A DNA stretch of 64,000 nt, taken from assembly GCA_963754065.1 (NCBI GenBank), contig CAVWFH010000020.1, forward strand, positions 62,001 to 126,000, read 5' to 3'. Each line of letters starts with the position of its first letter. Within the stretch, counting starts at the first letter, position 1. Below the pieces are notes generated by a model, which worked only from the letters and a program-made list of their open reading frames with translations, ran no database searches and had not been told where the DNA came from. A program made the position numbers and the translations under genes. The DNA comes from JALORV01 sp963754065 (GTDB lineage Bacteria > Pseudomonadota > Gammaproteobacteria > Burkholderiales > Burkholderiaceae_F). Shown here one piece after another: positions 11,657 to 20,073 of the stretch.

Positions 11657-12934
11657 CTACTCGGCCCGGCTGCGCAGGTGGTGGAGTTCGCCGGGCAGTC
11701 GCGTATTCCAGTCGCCGCCCGCAAGGCCGCGTTTGAAGCCGAGTTCGTAGAGCGATGTCATCAACACGGGGTCGAAGAACTCATCGCCCCGCAGGCTCAC
11801 GTCGTCCGGAATCGTGACCCAGCGGTACTCGGCTCCTTCGCGCTGCGCGATCGTGTAGATGCGGAACAGGTCGCCGATCACGGCGGAACGGCCGGCCGCT
11901 TCGAGGACGCGGCTCGAAATCCCGCGGACGGTGCGCGGTGTCGGTGTCGGCGTCGGCGGGGCCAGCTGACCGTTGTGGATCACGAAGATCCGGTCGTAGC
12001 CTGGCGCGGCACCCACGGTATTCCGCGCGACCAGAGGACTGAACAGGCCCGCATTGAAGAAGACCATGGCTGCCACGCCGCCATCGACGTGCATCTCGTC
12101 AAAGAGCCTGCCGCCGGCCTCCACGTCGAAAAACACCGGTGGGAAGACCACCGGGATCGATGCCGAGGCCAGCATCACCTTGCGAAACAGCCTGACCTTG
12201 TCCGGATAGTCCGCCTGCGCGATCAGGCCCATGTTCCACACGACGAAGCGCTGGGCGTCGAGTTCGACCGTGCCGATGTAGAGTCGACGGCCCTGCGAGT
12301 GCGCCGCAGCCACCTCGCGCACGAATTGCTCGTCGACATGCTGGGCGATCATCGATGCGAGCGGGCCGGTGTCGGTCAGGGCTTCGCCGAAGAACAGTTG
12401 CGAGATCATGCCGAAGAGCGATCCGCTGACAAAGATGTTCTGCGACCGCGTCGTTGTGTAGAGATCGCGCAGGGCTTCGTCGTACTTGGGCCCGAGGAAC
12501 GCGTAAGGCGCCATCAGCGCCCCGGTGGAAACGCCGGTAACGATCTTGAACACGGGGCGGGTACCGGCCTTGGTCCAGCCGTTCAGCAGGCCGGAACCGA
12601 AGGCTCCGTTGGCGCCGCCACCGGAAAGCAGTAGATGCGAGTACTGGACGCGCCCATCGGCGCCGACAGGAAACTCGGCGCGCGACTCCTGCTTATATGA
12701 CAGCACGATGTCGTCCTGCATCGCCGGGCTCGCGTGACCCGCCCAGGCACGCACATCCGGCATGCCGGGCACGATGGCCGTAGTCGTCAGTTCGGGAGGG
12801 ACCGGATTGCGGATCAGCGTGCCGCAGCCCGTCACGGTCGCGGTAACGCCTATCAACAGTGCGAGCAGCGCCCGACCGGGCCGGACCTCACGCGTCACCG
12901 TCGAGGCGTGCGGGTCGAAGACGTGGCCGCGCAT
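11657..12934 (-). CDS. Patatin-like phospholipase lipoprotein
   Basis: A 425-residue protein with an N-terminal signal peptide and lipobox (VTGC, Cys37), so it is probably an outer-membrane or periplasmic lipoprotein. The patatin domain shows the glycine-rich oxyanion stretch SGGGANGAF (104-112), the nucleophile motif GVSTG (134-138, Ser136) and the catalytic DGG (284-286, Asp284). This Ser-Asp dyad hydrolyses acyl esters of phospholipids. A GTG at 12898 would give a shorter, more typical signal sequence (MTREVRPGRALLALL...) and is a good alternative start. It is convergent with clpB and divergent from the RND adaptor gene. The physiological lipid is unknown. Confidence 0.87.
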   Translation of the reverse strand: MRGHVFDPHASTVTREVRPGRALLALLIGVTATVTGCGTLIRNPVPPELTTTAIVPGMPDVRAWAGHASPAMQDDIVLSYKQESRAEFPVGADGRVQYSHLLLSGGGANGAFGSGLLNGWTKAGTRPVFKIVTGVSTGALMAPYAFLGPKYDEALRDLYTTTRSQNIFVSGSLFGMISQLFFGEALTDTGPLASMIAQHVDEQFVREVAAAHSQGRRLYIGTVELDAQRFVVWNMGLIAQADYPDKVRLFRKVMLASASIPVVFPPVFFDVEAGGRLFDEMHVDGGVAAMVFFNAGLFSPLVARNTVGAAPGYDRIFVIHNGQLAPPTPTPTPRTVRGISSRVLEAAGRSAVIGDLFRIYTIAQREGAEYRWVTIPDDVSLRGDEFFDPVLMTSLYELGFKRGLAGGDWNTRLPGELHHLRSRAE

Positions 12935-13259
12935 GCACCATCGGTGACCGCGCGCGCGCCACGATCGACAGGTTCAGGCCACATCGTTGGGAGTCGTCCT
13001 TCCTGTGCGATCGTAACGGCAAGCGAGTTGACAGGGGCTCGGTCGTCAAAGCGAAGATGCGCGTTTGACTTCAAAGTGTTCGAAGCTAGAATCCTGCGCG
13101 AAGTTCGTGAAGTCAAGCGTTCGGAGCGGGTCGGCAAGCTTGCGCACCGAACTCCTTTACGTCCTCGCAGGTGTCGTCACCGTGGTGACCGCTCGCAATT
13201 CGGGGTCGGTCGTGACGCGGGTTGGCGACCGGGGCGAGCGGCCGCTGTACGGAAGTGCC
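12935..13259. other. Divergent intergenic region, patatin and RND adaptor
   Basis: About 325 bases between two divergent genes. It holds the promoter at 13065-13092. A second TTGACA-like box at 13028-13033 has no good -10 partner. Open frames here have no start with a ribosome site and look random, so I call no gene. No clear promoter for the patatin gene was found on the minus strand. Confidence 0.5.
13065..13092 (+). promoter_or_regulatory. Sigma-70 type promoter of the RND efflux operon, with overlapping palindrome
   Basis: TTGACT (13065-13070), a 16-base spacer and TAGAAT (13087-13092) form a good vegetative promoter about 170 bases upstream of the adaptor gene. The spacer carries the imperfect palindrome CTTCAAAGTGTTCGAAG (13069-13085). 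A regulator bound there would block RNA polymerase. No TetR or MarR gene lies next to it. Confidence 0.55.
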
Positions 13260-14387
13260 ATGGAGACACCCTTGTCCTCGATGCAACTCGAAACTGCGCG
13301 GCACTTCGGTCGCCGGTACGTCCCCCTGATTGGCGCCACACTGGCGCTGGTTGCTTTAGCCGGCTGCCGCCCTGAGCAGAAGGCCGCGGCGCCCGACATC
13401 CGTCCGGTCCGTTACATGAAGGTCGAGATGTTCCCGGGCGGCGAAACCATTTCGCTGACCGGAACGGTGCAGGCGCAGTCGGAAATCAATCTCTCGTTCC
13501 GCATCGATGGCCGGGTCGTCGAACGCCGCGTCGACGTCGGGGCCAGGGTCAAGTCGGGGCAACTGATTGCTGTCCTCAATCCTGAGAACGAGGAAAGCGG
13601 CGTGGCGGGTGCACGCGCGAACGTGGCCGCGGCACGCGCGCAGCTGGTCGAGGCGCGCAACAACTACGATCGGCACAAGGAACTGCTGGCGCAGAACTTC
13701 ATCTCGAAGGCGCGCTTCGATCAGGTCGAGGCCACGTTCCGGGCGGCCCAGTCGCAGGTCACTGCCGCGCAATCGCAGCTCGACATCGCATCCAATCGCC
13801 TCGGCTATACGCGCCTGGTCGCCGATGCGCCGGGCACGGTCACCGCAGTGGGAGCCGAACCCGGCGAGGTCGTGCAGGCAGGCCGCATGATCGTGCAGAT
13901 CGCCAGCGAAAGCGGGCGCGATGCGGTGTTCGGCGTGCCGCCGCGCATCAAGGACGTCGTGCCGGCGAATCCGGAAGTCACGGTGGCACTGACCTCCGAT
14001 CCCAAGGTCACCGCGGAAGGCCGCGTGCGCGAGGTTTCGCCGCGCGCCGATCCGGCCACCGGCACCTTTGCGGTGCGCGTCGGACTGATCGACCCGCCGG
14101 CCGGAATGCGCCTGGGTTCGACCGTGACCGGTCGCACCAAACTCGGCGGCGAGGCCGGCATCAACATCCCGGTCTCGGCGCTGACGCGTGACGCCAACCA
14201 GCCGGCCGTCTGGGTCATCGATCCGACGACGAAGGCGGTATCACCGCGGGTCGTGGAAGTGCTGCGCAACGACCCGGCACGCGTGGTGATCGGCAAGGGC
14301 CTGAAGGAAGGTGATCTCGTCGTCACGGCGGGCATCCAGGCATTGCGTCCCGGCCAGACTGTCCGACTGCTCGAAAGCAAGCGGTGA
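13260..14387 (+). CDS. RND efflux periplasmic adaptor (membrane fusion) lipoprotein
   Basis: I choose ATG 13260, which has GGAAG just upstream and gives 375 residues. The N-terminus has a lipobox (LAGC, Cys36), so the protein is likely anchored to the inner membrane by lipid. Then come the first half of a biotinyl-lipoyl domain (about 60-95), an alpha-helical hairpin rich in Ala/Gln/Arg (about 100-165), the second lipoyl half with the DAPGTV motif, a beta-barrel domain and a membrane-proximal domain. This is the HlyD/AcrA layout. It should bridge the pump encoded next and an outer-membrane channel. Its stop codon overlaps the pump start (GTGA), indicating translational coupling. Confidence 0.94.
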   Translation: METPLSSMQLETARHFGRRYVPLIGATLALVALAGCRPEQKAAAPDIRPVRYMKVEMFPGGETISLTGTVQAQSEINLSFRIDGRVVERRVDVGARVKSGQLIAVLNPENEESGVAGARANVAAARAQLVEARNNYDRHKELLAQNFISKARFDQVEATFRAAQSQVTAAQSQLDIASNRLGYTRLVADAPGTVTAVGAEPGEVVQAGRMIVQIASESGRDAVFGVPPRIKDVVPANPEVTVALTSDPKVTAEGRVREVSPRADPATGTFAVRVGLIDPPAGMRLGSTVTGRTKLGGEAGINIPVSALTRDANQPAVWVIDPTTKAVSPRVVEVLRNDPARVVIGKGLKEGDLVVTAGIQALRPGQTVRLLESKR

Positions 14388-17300
14388 TCGGCCCGAATCT
14401 CTCCGAATGGGCGATCAGCCGTCGCTCATTCGTGATCTTCCTGATGCTGGTGGCGGTCATCGCCGGCTCCTTCGCGTTCCTCAAGCTGGGACGCGCCGAG
14501 GATCCGGTGTTCACGTTCCGCACGATGATCGTGCAGGCCGCCTGGCCCGGCGCGTCGCTCGAGGACACGCTGGAGCAGGTCACCGAGCGCCTCGAACGGC
14601 GGTTGCAGGAAACGCGCTTCATCAACACGGTGCGCAGCTACACCAGCCCCGGCGTGACGACGATCTTCGTCGAACTGCAGCAGTCGACACCGCCGGAGAG
14701 CGTGCCGGATATCTGGTACGAGGTGCGCCGGAACATCGGCGACATGCGCGGCACGTTGCCGGCGGGCGTGGTCGGTCCGGGCTTCAACGACGACTTCGGC
14801 AACACCTTCGGCATCATCTACGGGTTCACCGCCGACGGGTTCTCGAAGCGTGAGCTGCGCGATTACGTCGAAGACGCGCGCTCGCGACTGCTGCAGGTGC
14901 CCGACGTCTCGAAGATCGAGATCATCGGCGCGCAGGACGAGCAGATCTTCCTCGAGTTCTCGACCGAGAAACTGGCCGGACTGGGCCTCGACTACTCCGC
15001 CATCGCGCGCGCCTTGCAGGCGCAGAACCTGGTGCGTCCGTCGGGTGTGATCCAGACCGTCGACGAACGGCTCTCGCTGCGGGTGTCAGGGTCCTTCGAG
15101 GACGAGCGCGCGATCGAGGAGTTCAACTTCCTGGCCGGCGACCGCATGGTGCGCCTCGGCGACATCGCGACCGTGCGACGCGGATTCGTCGATCCGCCGC
15201 AGCCGCTGTTCCGCGTCAACGGCACGCCGGCGATCGGACTCGGCATTGCGATGCGCGATGCCGGTGACATCCTTGCCCTCGGCGAGAACATCCGCAAGGA
15301 GATGCAGGACATCAAGGCCCAGCTGCCGCTCGGCGTCGAACCGATCCTCGTCGCCGACCAGGCCGAGACCGTCGATACCGCAATCAACGAGTTCATCACC
15401 TCGCTTTGGCAGGCGATCCTGATCATCCTGGCGGCCAGCTTCGTCGCGCTCGGCGTGCGCCCGGGCTCGGTGGTGGCGCTGGCGATACCGCTGACGCTCG
15501 CGATCGTGTTCGTGGTCATGGGCATCTTCGGCATCGACCTGCACCGCATCTCGCTCGGCGCGCTGATCATTGCGTTGACGCTGCTCGTCGACGACGCGAT
15601 GACGACCATCGACGCGATGATCCGCCGGCTCGGCGCCGGCGACTCGATGGAAAAAGCGGCCACGTTTGCCTACAAGACGCTGGCCGCCCCGATGCTGATC
15701 GGCACGCTGGTGACGATCGCCGGCTTCGTGCCGATCGGTTTCGCACGCAGTTCTGCAGGCGAGTACACGTTCTCGATCTTCGCGGTGGTGGCGATCGCGC
15801 TGATCGTCTCCTGGTTCGTCGCCGTCATCTTCGCGCCCCTGCTCGGCATGGCGATCCTGAAGCCGCCGAAGGAGCAGAAGGAAGAGAAGCCGGGCCGCGT
15901 GCTGCGTGCCTACAGCGCGTTCCTGAGTGCGGCGATGCGCGCCCGGTGGCTGACCATCGCGCTGACCGTCGCGGCGTTTGTCGCAGCCGTGTTCCTGGTG
16001 CGATTCGTTCCGGCGCAGTTCTTTCCGGCCTCCGATCGCCCGGAACTGCTGGTCGACCTGACACTGCCGCAGAACGCGTCGATCTTCGCCAGCGAGACGA
16101 CTGCGAAACGGGTCGAGGAAGTGCTGGCGAAGGACGAGGGCATCGATCGCTGGAGCACCTATATCGGACGCGGTGCGATCCGTTTTTACCTGCCGTTGAA
16201 TGTGCAGTTGCCGAACCCGTTCTTCGCCCAGATCGTGATCGTGGCCAAGGACGTGCCCGCGCGTGACCGGTTGCAGGTCAAGCTGGAGAAACTGCTCGCC
16301 GAGGACTTCCCGAACGTCGTGGCGCGCGTCTACCCGCTGGAACTCGGTCCGCCGGTCGGCTGGCCGCTGCAGTACCGCGTCAGCGGTCCGGACGTCGAGG
16401 AAGTCCGGCGCATAGCGCTCGAAGTCGCACAGACGATTGCCACCGACAGCCGCGCACGCCTGATCAACTACGACTGGATGGAACCGGGACGCGAAGTCCG
16501 CGTGAAGATCGACCAGGACCAGGCGCGCCGTCTTGGCGTCACGTCGTCGGCGATCGCGGCGGTGCTCAATGCCGCTGTGTCGGGCTCGGTCGTGACCCAG
16601 GTGCGCGACGACATCTACCTGATCAACGTGGTCGCGCGCGCTATCGAGGACCAGCGCGTGTCGCTCAGCGCGCTGCGTGTGCTGCAGATTCCTCTGCCCA
16701 ATGGCCGCACCGTGCCGCTGAGCCAGTTTGCGACCTTCGAGTACGACCAGGAATACCCGCTGTTGTGGCGCCGTGACCGAGTGCCGACGCTGACCGTGCG
16801 TGCGGACGTGACTCCGGGCGTGCTGCCCGACGAGGTCGTCAGCAAGCTGGCGCCGGCTTTCGCGAAGCTGAATGACTCGCTGCCCAAGCCCTACAAGGTG
16901 GTCACCGGCGGCATCTTCGAGGAAAGCGCGACGTCGCAGGCCTCGGTGGTCGCAGTCGTGCCGCTGATGATCGTGTTAATGCTGACCATCATGATGGTGC
17001 TGCTGGTGAGCTTCCGGCGCCTCGGGATGGTGGTGTCACTGCTGCCGCTCGGCCTGATCGGCGTCGTGGGCGCACTGCTGGTGTCTGGACGTCCGCTCGG
17101 CTTCGTCGCGATCCTCGGCATCCTCTCGTTGATGGGGATGATCGCCAAGAACGCCGTTATCCTGATCGTGCAGATCGAGTCCGATCGTGCCGAGGGCCGC
17201 AGCGTGCGCGACGCCGTCATGTCGGCGAGCACGTCTCGCCTGCGACCGATGATGCTGACGGCGATTTCGACCGTGCTCGGCCTGATCCCGATCGCGCCGA

Positions 17301-17449
17301 CCGTGTTCTGGGGGCCGATGGCATTCGCGATCATGGGAGGGCTGCTGGTGGCGACGCTGCTGACGCTGGTGTTCCTGCCGACGCTGTACGTCACCTTCAT
17401 CAAGGACGACGTGCCGGCCAAGCCGGCCGCCTCGCCCGCCGCGGCCTGA
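14384..17449 (+). CDS. RND efflux transporter permease
   Basis: A complete 1021-residue inner-membrane pump with TM1 near residues 13-34, two large periplasmic loops (about 35-335 and 560-860) and two bundles of membrane helices. The TM4 proton-relay pair is present in LLVDDAMTTID (Asp403, Asp404). TM11 reads GMIAKNAVILIVQIE; compared with the pump at the left edge (ILVDQIE), the Asp is Val here. It starts with GTG overlapping the adaptor stop codon and forms a two-gene operon. No outer-membrane factor gene follows, so it probably borrows a TolC-like channel. It is closest in style to the shorter, roughly 1020-residue RND pumps of proteobacteria. The substrate is unknown. Confidence 0.95.
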   Translation: MIGPNLSEWAISRRSFVIFLMLVAVIAGSFAFLKLGRAEDPVFTFRTMIVQAAWPGASLEDTLEQVTERLERRLQETRFINTVRSYTSPGVTTIFVELQQSTPPESVPDIWYEVRRNIGDMRGTLPAGVVGPGFNDDFGNTFGIIYGFTADGFSKRELRDYVEDARSRLLQVPDVSKIEIIGAQDEQIFLEFSTEKLAGLGLDYSAIARALQAQNLVRPSGVIQTVDERLSLRVSGSFEDERAIEEFNFLAGDRMVRLGDIATVRRGFVDPPQPLFRVNGTPAIGLGIAMRDAGDILALGENIRKEMQDIKAQLPLGVEPILVADQAETVDTAINEFITSLWQAILIILAASFVALGVRPGSVVALAIPLTLAIVFVVMGIFGIDLHRISLGALIIALTLLVDDAMTTIDAMIRRLGAGDSMEKAATFAYKTLAAPMLIGTLVTIAGFVPIGFARSSAGEYTFSIFAVVAIALIVSWFVAVIFAPLLGMAILKPPKEQKEEKPGRVLRAYSAFLSAAMRARWLTIALTVAAFVAAVFLVRFVPAQFFPASDRPELLVDLTLPQNASIFASETTAKRVEEVLAKDEGIDRWSTYIGRGAIRFYLPLNVQLPNPFFAQIVIVAKDVPARDRLQVKLEKLLAEDFPNVVARVYPLELGPPVGWPLQYRVSGPDVEEVRRIALEVAQTIATDSRARLINYDWMEPGREVRVKIDQDQARRLGVTSSAIAAVLNAAVSGSVVTQVRDDIYLINVVARAIEDQRVSLSALRVLQIPLPNGRTVPLSQFATFEYDQEYPLLWRRDRVPTLTVRADVTPGVLPDEVVSKLAPAFAKLNDSLPKPYKVVTGGIFEESATSQASVVAVVPLMIVLMLTIMMVLLVSFRRLGMVVSLLPLGLIGVVGALLVSGRPLGFVAILGILSLMGMIAKNAVILIVQIESDRAEGRSVRDAVMSASTSRLRPMMLTAISTVLGLIPIAPTVFWGPMAFAIMGGLLVATLLTLVFLPTLYVTFIKDDVPAKPAASPAAA

Positions 17450-17576
17450 CGGCGGACTGCGGTCCGTACGCCATGCAGCGTTCTTCCACTGATGCTGCCG
17501 CGTGCTCGGGCGACGCGGCGCGGGCGCGCGTCGCGGCAGCAGGGTGCGGTGGCTTTGCCATGGCCGCGGGCAGTCG

Positions 17577-18101
17577 ATGACTCAACGCGACTCCGCGGCG
17601 CCGCGTCCGCGCGGTGCATCGTCCTTCCTGATACGAGGGGCGGTGTTCTTCCTGCTTTGGTGCGCGCTGATGGGCGTCACTCCCGTCGACGTCGTCGTCG
17701 GTGCCCTGACAGCCGCCGTTGCCGCGCGGATCAGCCTGCAACTGCTGCCAGTCGGCATGTTGCCGATCCGGCCGCTACCATTGTTATTGCTGGTTCCGCA
17801 CTTCCTGTGGCAGTCGGTGGTCGCCGGCGTCGATGTCGCTCGGCGCGCGTTTGATCCGCGACTGCCGGTGCGTCCCGGATTCATCCGTTACGCGTCGCGA
17901 CTGGCTCCGGGTGCCCGGCGCAACGCCTTCACGACGTACACGAGCCTGCTGCCCGGCACGGTGCCGTGCGGCGACGAGGAGGGCGAGATCGTCTTTCACT
18001 GCCTCGATGTGCGCCAGCCGGTCGCGGAGCAACTGGCCGAGGAAGAGCGTCGCCTGACGCAGGTGCTCGGCCCGCCGGCGAAGGAAGATCAGCGTGCCTG
18101 A
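17577..18101 (+). CDS. mnhE: Mrp-type cation/proton antiporter subunit E
   Basis: First gene of a seven-gene Mrp operon. ATG 17577 gives 174 residues, the usual length. Two hydrophobic segments (about 18-58) precede the conserved region LLLLVPHFLWQSVVAGVDVARRAF and a cytoplasmic C-terminal domain containing LLPGTVPCG and a conserved C-terminal HCLDVR region. MrpE is a small subunit of the multi-protein Na+/H+ antiporter in the inner membrane, needed for assembly or activity. It overlaps the mnhF start by eight bases. Its assignment is supported by the downstream F, G, B, C and D genes. Confidence 0.92.
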   Translation: MTQRDSAAPRPRGASSFLIRGAVFFLLWCALMGVTPVDVVVGALTAAVAARISLQLLPVGMLPIRPLPLLLLVPHFLWQSVVAGVDVARRAFDPRLPVRPGFIRYASRLAPGARRNAFTTYTSLLPGTVPCGDEEGEIVFHCLDVRQPVAEQLAEEERRLTQVLGPPAKEDQRA

Positions 18102-18453
18102 TTTCCTGCTCGTCTCGGCCGTGCTGGTTCTGGCGACGGTCGCGCTGGGTCTGGTGCGCATCCTGCGCGGACCGAGCAATGCGAAACGCATGATGGCTGC
18201 CCAGTTACTCGGCTCCGGTGGCGTGGCCGCGCTGCTGTTGTTCGGCACTGCGTCGGGTACGGATGGAGCGGTCGACGTCGCCCTGACGCTGGCGGTGCTC
18301 TCGGCGTTTGCGTCGATTGCATTCGTGAAGAAGGGCACCACCCGCGAGCTGGCTCCTGTCATGGACGATGACGCGGACGACGACGCGATCGCCGCGGCGC
18401 AGGACCGGTCCGTCGGTTCTGACAGCGTTGACCAATCTTCGGTGCGCCGGTGA
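18094..18453 (+). CDS. mnhF: Mrp-type cation/proton antiporter subunit F
   Basis: A 119-residue protein starting at GTG 18094. It has three hydrophobic segments in the first 85 residues, with the family motif LVRILRGPSNAKR (about 20-32) and the third helix DVALTLAVLSAFASIAFVKK. An acidic C-terminal tail (about 90-115, DDDADDDA) is longer than in typical MrpF proteins (about 90 residues). The GTG lies inside the end of mnhE and the stop overlaps the next start (GTGA), so translation is probably coupled. It is an inner-membrane subunit of the Mrp complex. Confidence 0.92.
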   Translation: MPDFLLVSAVLVLATVALGLVRILRGPSNAKRMMAAQLLGSGGVAALLLFGTASGTDGAVDVALTLAVLSAFASIAFVKKGTTRELAPVMDDDADDDAIAAAQDRSVGSDSVDQSSVRR

Positions 18454-18743
18454 GTCCTGTCCTCCAGTTCGTCAGTGTGGCGGCGATTGCCACCGGCGTG
18501 ATCTTCTTCGTCGCGGGTGTCGTCGGACTGCTGCGATTTCCCGACACGCTGACCCGACTGCATGCACTGACCAAGGCCGACAACCTTGGCCTGGGGCTGA
18601 TCGTGCTAGGCCTGCTGCCGCGCACCGCTGACGGGCTTGCGGCCGTCAAGCTCGTGATTATCTGGCTGCTGGTGATGTTGGCGAGTGCGACGGTGTCACA
18701 ACTGGTCGGTCGCGCCGCGCGGCGCGAGGAGCAGGGCCGGTGA
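18450..18743 (+). CDS. mnhG: Mrp-type cation/proton antiporter subunit G
   Basis: A 97-residue protein with GTG start 18450 and three membrane helices. The signature GLLRFPDTLTRLHALTKADN (about 29-48) is the MnhG/PhaG hallmark. The length is normal for the family. Both ends overlap neighbours by four bases (GTGA), which places it firmly in the operon. It is a structural subunit of the Mrp antiporter. Confidence 0.94.
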   Translation: MSPVLQFVSVAAIATGVIFFVAGVVGLLRFPDTLTRLHALTKADNLGLGLIVLGLLPRTADGLAAVKLVIIWLLVMLASATVSQLVGRAARREEQGR

Positions 18744-19711
18744 CGGCGGTCCTCGCTGTCGACGGCGGACTGGCGTTGCTCGCGCTGGCGATTGCCGCGT
18801 ACTCACTGCGCGCGCGCGCCAGCTACACCGCCGTGCTGGCCTTCATTGCGTTCGGCCTGGTGCTGTCGCTGGTGTGGGTGCGCATCGCCGCGGTCGACGT
18901 GGCGCTGACCGAGGCGGCGATCGGCGGCGGTCTCACCGGCGTCCTGATGCTCGGCGCGGCTGCGCGCCTGCGCAGCACTGAAACCGCCGGGCTGCTGCGG
19001 CCCGGACGCTTGCTTCGCGTTTTTGCCGGACTGCTCGCCGCGACGGTGTCCGGGGCGCTGATGGTGGCGGTGCTTGCGTTGCCGGAACCCGCCCCGACGC
19101 TCGCACACGAGGCTCGCGCCAACCTCGGCGCGACGGGCGTCGGCAATCCCGTGACAGCCGTGTTGATGGTGTTCCGCGGCACCGACACCTTTCTGGAGAA
19201 GGTGGTGCTGCTGCTGGCGCTCGTCGGTGTCTGGTCGCTCGCGGCCGATGACAAGTGGGGTGGCCGTCCCGGCCTGCGCCATGAAGCGGACCCCAAGGGC
19301 ATGCTCGCGTTCTTCGCGCGGCTGTTGCCCCCGATCGGATTCGTCATCGGCGTGTACCTGCTGTGGGTGAGCGCCGATCATCCGGGCGGCGCGTTCCAGG
19401 GCGCCACCGTGCTGGCGGCGATGTGGCTGCTGACGATGATGGCGCGGCTCGCGGACGCGCCGCCGATTGGCGGGCGTCAGCTGCGACTGGCGCTGATCGC
19501 GGGGCCCTCGATGTTCCTGCTCGTCGGGCTGGGTGGACTGTGGTTCGGCAACGGTTTTCTAGCCTTTCCGCCCGGCTATGAAAAGGCGGTAATCGTCGCG
19601 ATCGAAGTGCTGATGCTGCTCACGGTCGCCGTCACGCTCGGGTTGCTGATGGCAGGCGCGCCGGAGCGAGTCGGGCCCGATCCCGCCTCGCACAGCGAGG
19701 GTCGCGAATGA
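18740..19711 (+). CDS. Fused Mrp subunit: MrpA C-terminal (MbhD/MbhE-like) domains plus MrpB
   Basis: A 323-residue membrane protein made of three parts. Residues about 1-75 resemble the DUF4040/MbhD module found at the end of MrpA (AAVDVALTEAAIGGGLTGVLMLG). Residues about 90-170 resemble the MbhE-like end of MrpA (GNPVTAVLMVFRGTDTFLEKVV). Residues about 190-315 are a MrpB domain with the hallmark SADHPGGAFQGATVLA. In classical Mrp operons the first two parts are the C-terminus of the large MrpA and MrpB is separate. Here MrpA is split, and its tail is fused to MrpB. GTG start 18740 overlaps mnhG, and the stop overlaps mnhC (ATGA). Confidence 0.88.
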   Translation: MTAVLAVDGGLALLALAIAAYSLRARASYTAVLAFIAFGLVLSLVWVRIAAVDVALTEAAIGGGLTGVLMLGAAARLRSTETAGLLRPGRLLRVFAGLLAATVSGALMVAVLALPEPAPTLAHEARANLGATGVGNPVTAVLMVFRGTDTFLEKVVLLLALVGVWSLAADDKWGGRPGLRHEADPKGMLAFFARLLPPIGFVIGVYLLWVSADHPGGAFQGATVLAAMWLLTMMARLADAPPIGGRQLRLALIAGPSMFLLVGLGGLWFGNGFLAFPPGYEKAVIVAIEVLMLLTVAVTLGLLMAGAPERVGPDPASHSEGRE

Positions 19712-20070
19712 GTTCGGCAACGCTCTTTGCCATGGCGGCCTGTGTGCTGGTCGGTGCCGGCCTGTATGGACTCATCGTGCATCCGCATCCGCTGCGCAAG
19801 ATCCTCTCTTTCAACATCCTGGGCAGCGGCGTGTTCCTGCTGTTCGGGGTTATCGCGCGGCGCGGCGCGGCCGCGGGCTTCGGCGGCGACCCGATCCCGC
19901 AAGGCCTGGTGATCACCGGCCTGATCGTCGCGTTTTCCGCGACTGCGCTCGCGGTGGCGTTGCTGCTGCGGCTGTACGCGGTCAGCGGGTCGGTGTCGCT
20001 GACGTCGATCCCCCCGCCGGCCGATCCGAACCGCACCGGCCCGGACCGCACGTCGAACCCGGGTTCCTGA
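19708..20070 (+). CDS. mnhC: Mrp-type cation/proton antiporter subunit C (NuoK-like)
   Basis: A 120-residue protein with three membrane helices. The motif GDPIPQGLVITGLIVAFSATA (about 65-85) is diagnostic for MrpC, the homologue of NuoK of complex I. A Pro/Asp/Arg-rich tail follows and is probably cytoplasmic. ATG 19708 overlaps the previous stop codon. The next ATG starts three bases after its own stop. It is an inner-membrane component between MrpD and MrpA in the complex. Confidence 0.93.
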   Translation: MSSATLFAMAACVLVGAGLYGLIVHPHPLRKILSFNILGSGVFLLFGVIARRGAAAGFGGDPIPQGLVITGLIVAFSATALAVALLLRLYAVSGSVSLTSIPPPADPNRTGPDRTSNPGS

Positions 20071-20073
20071 TTG

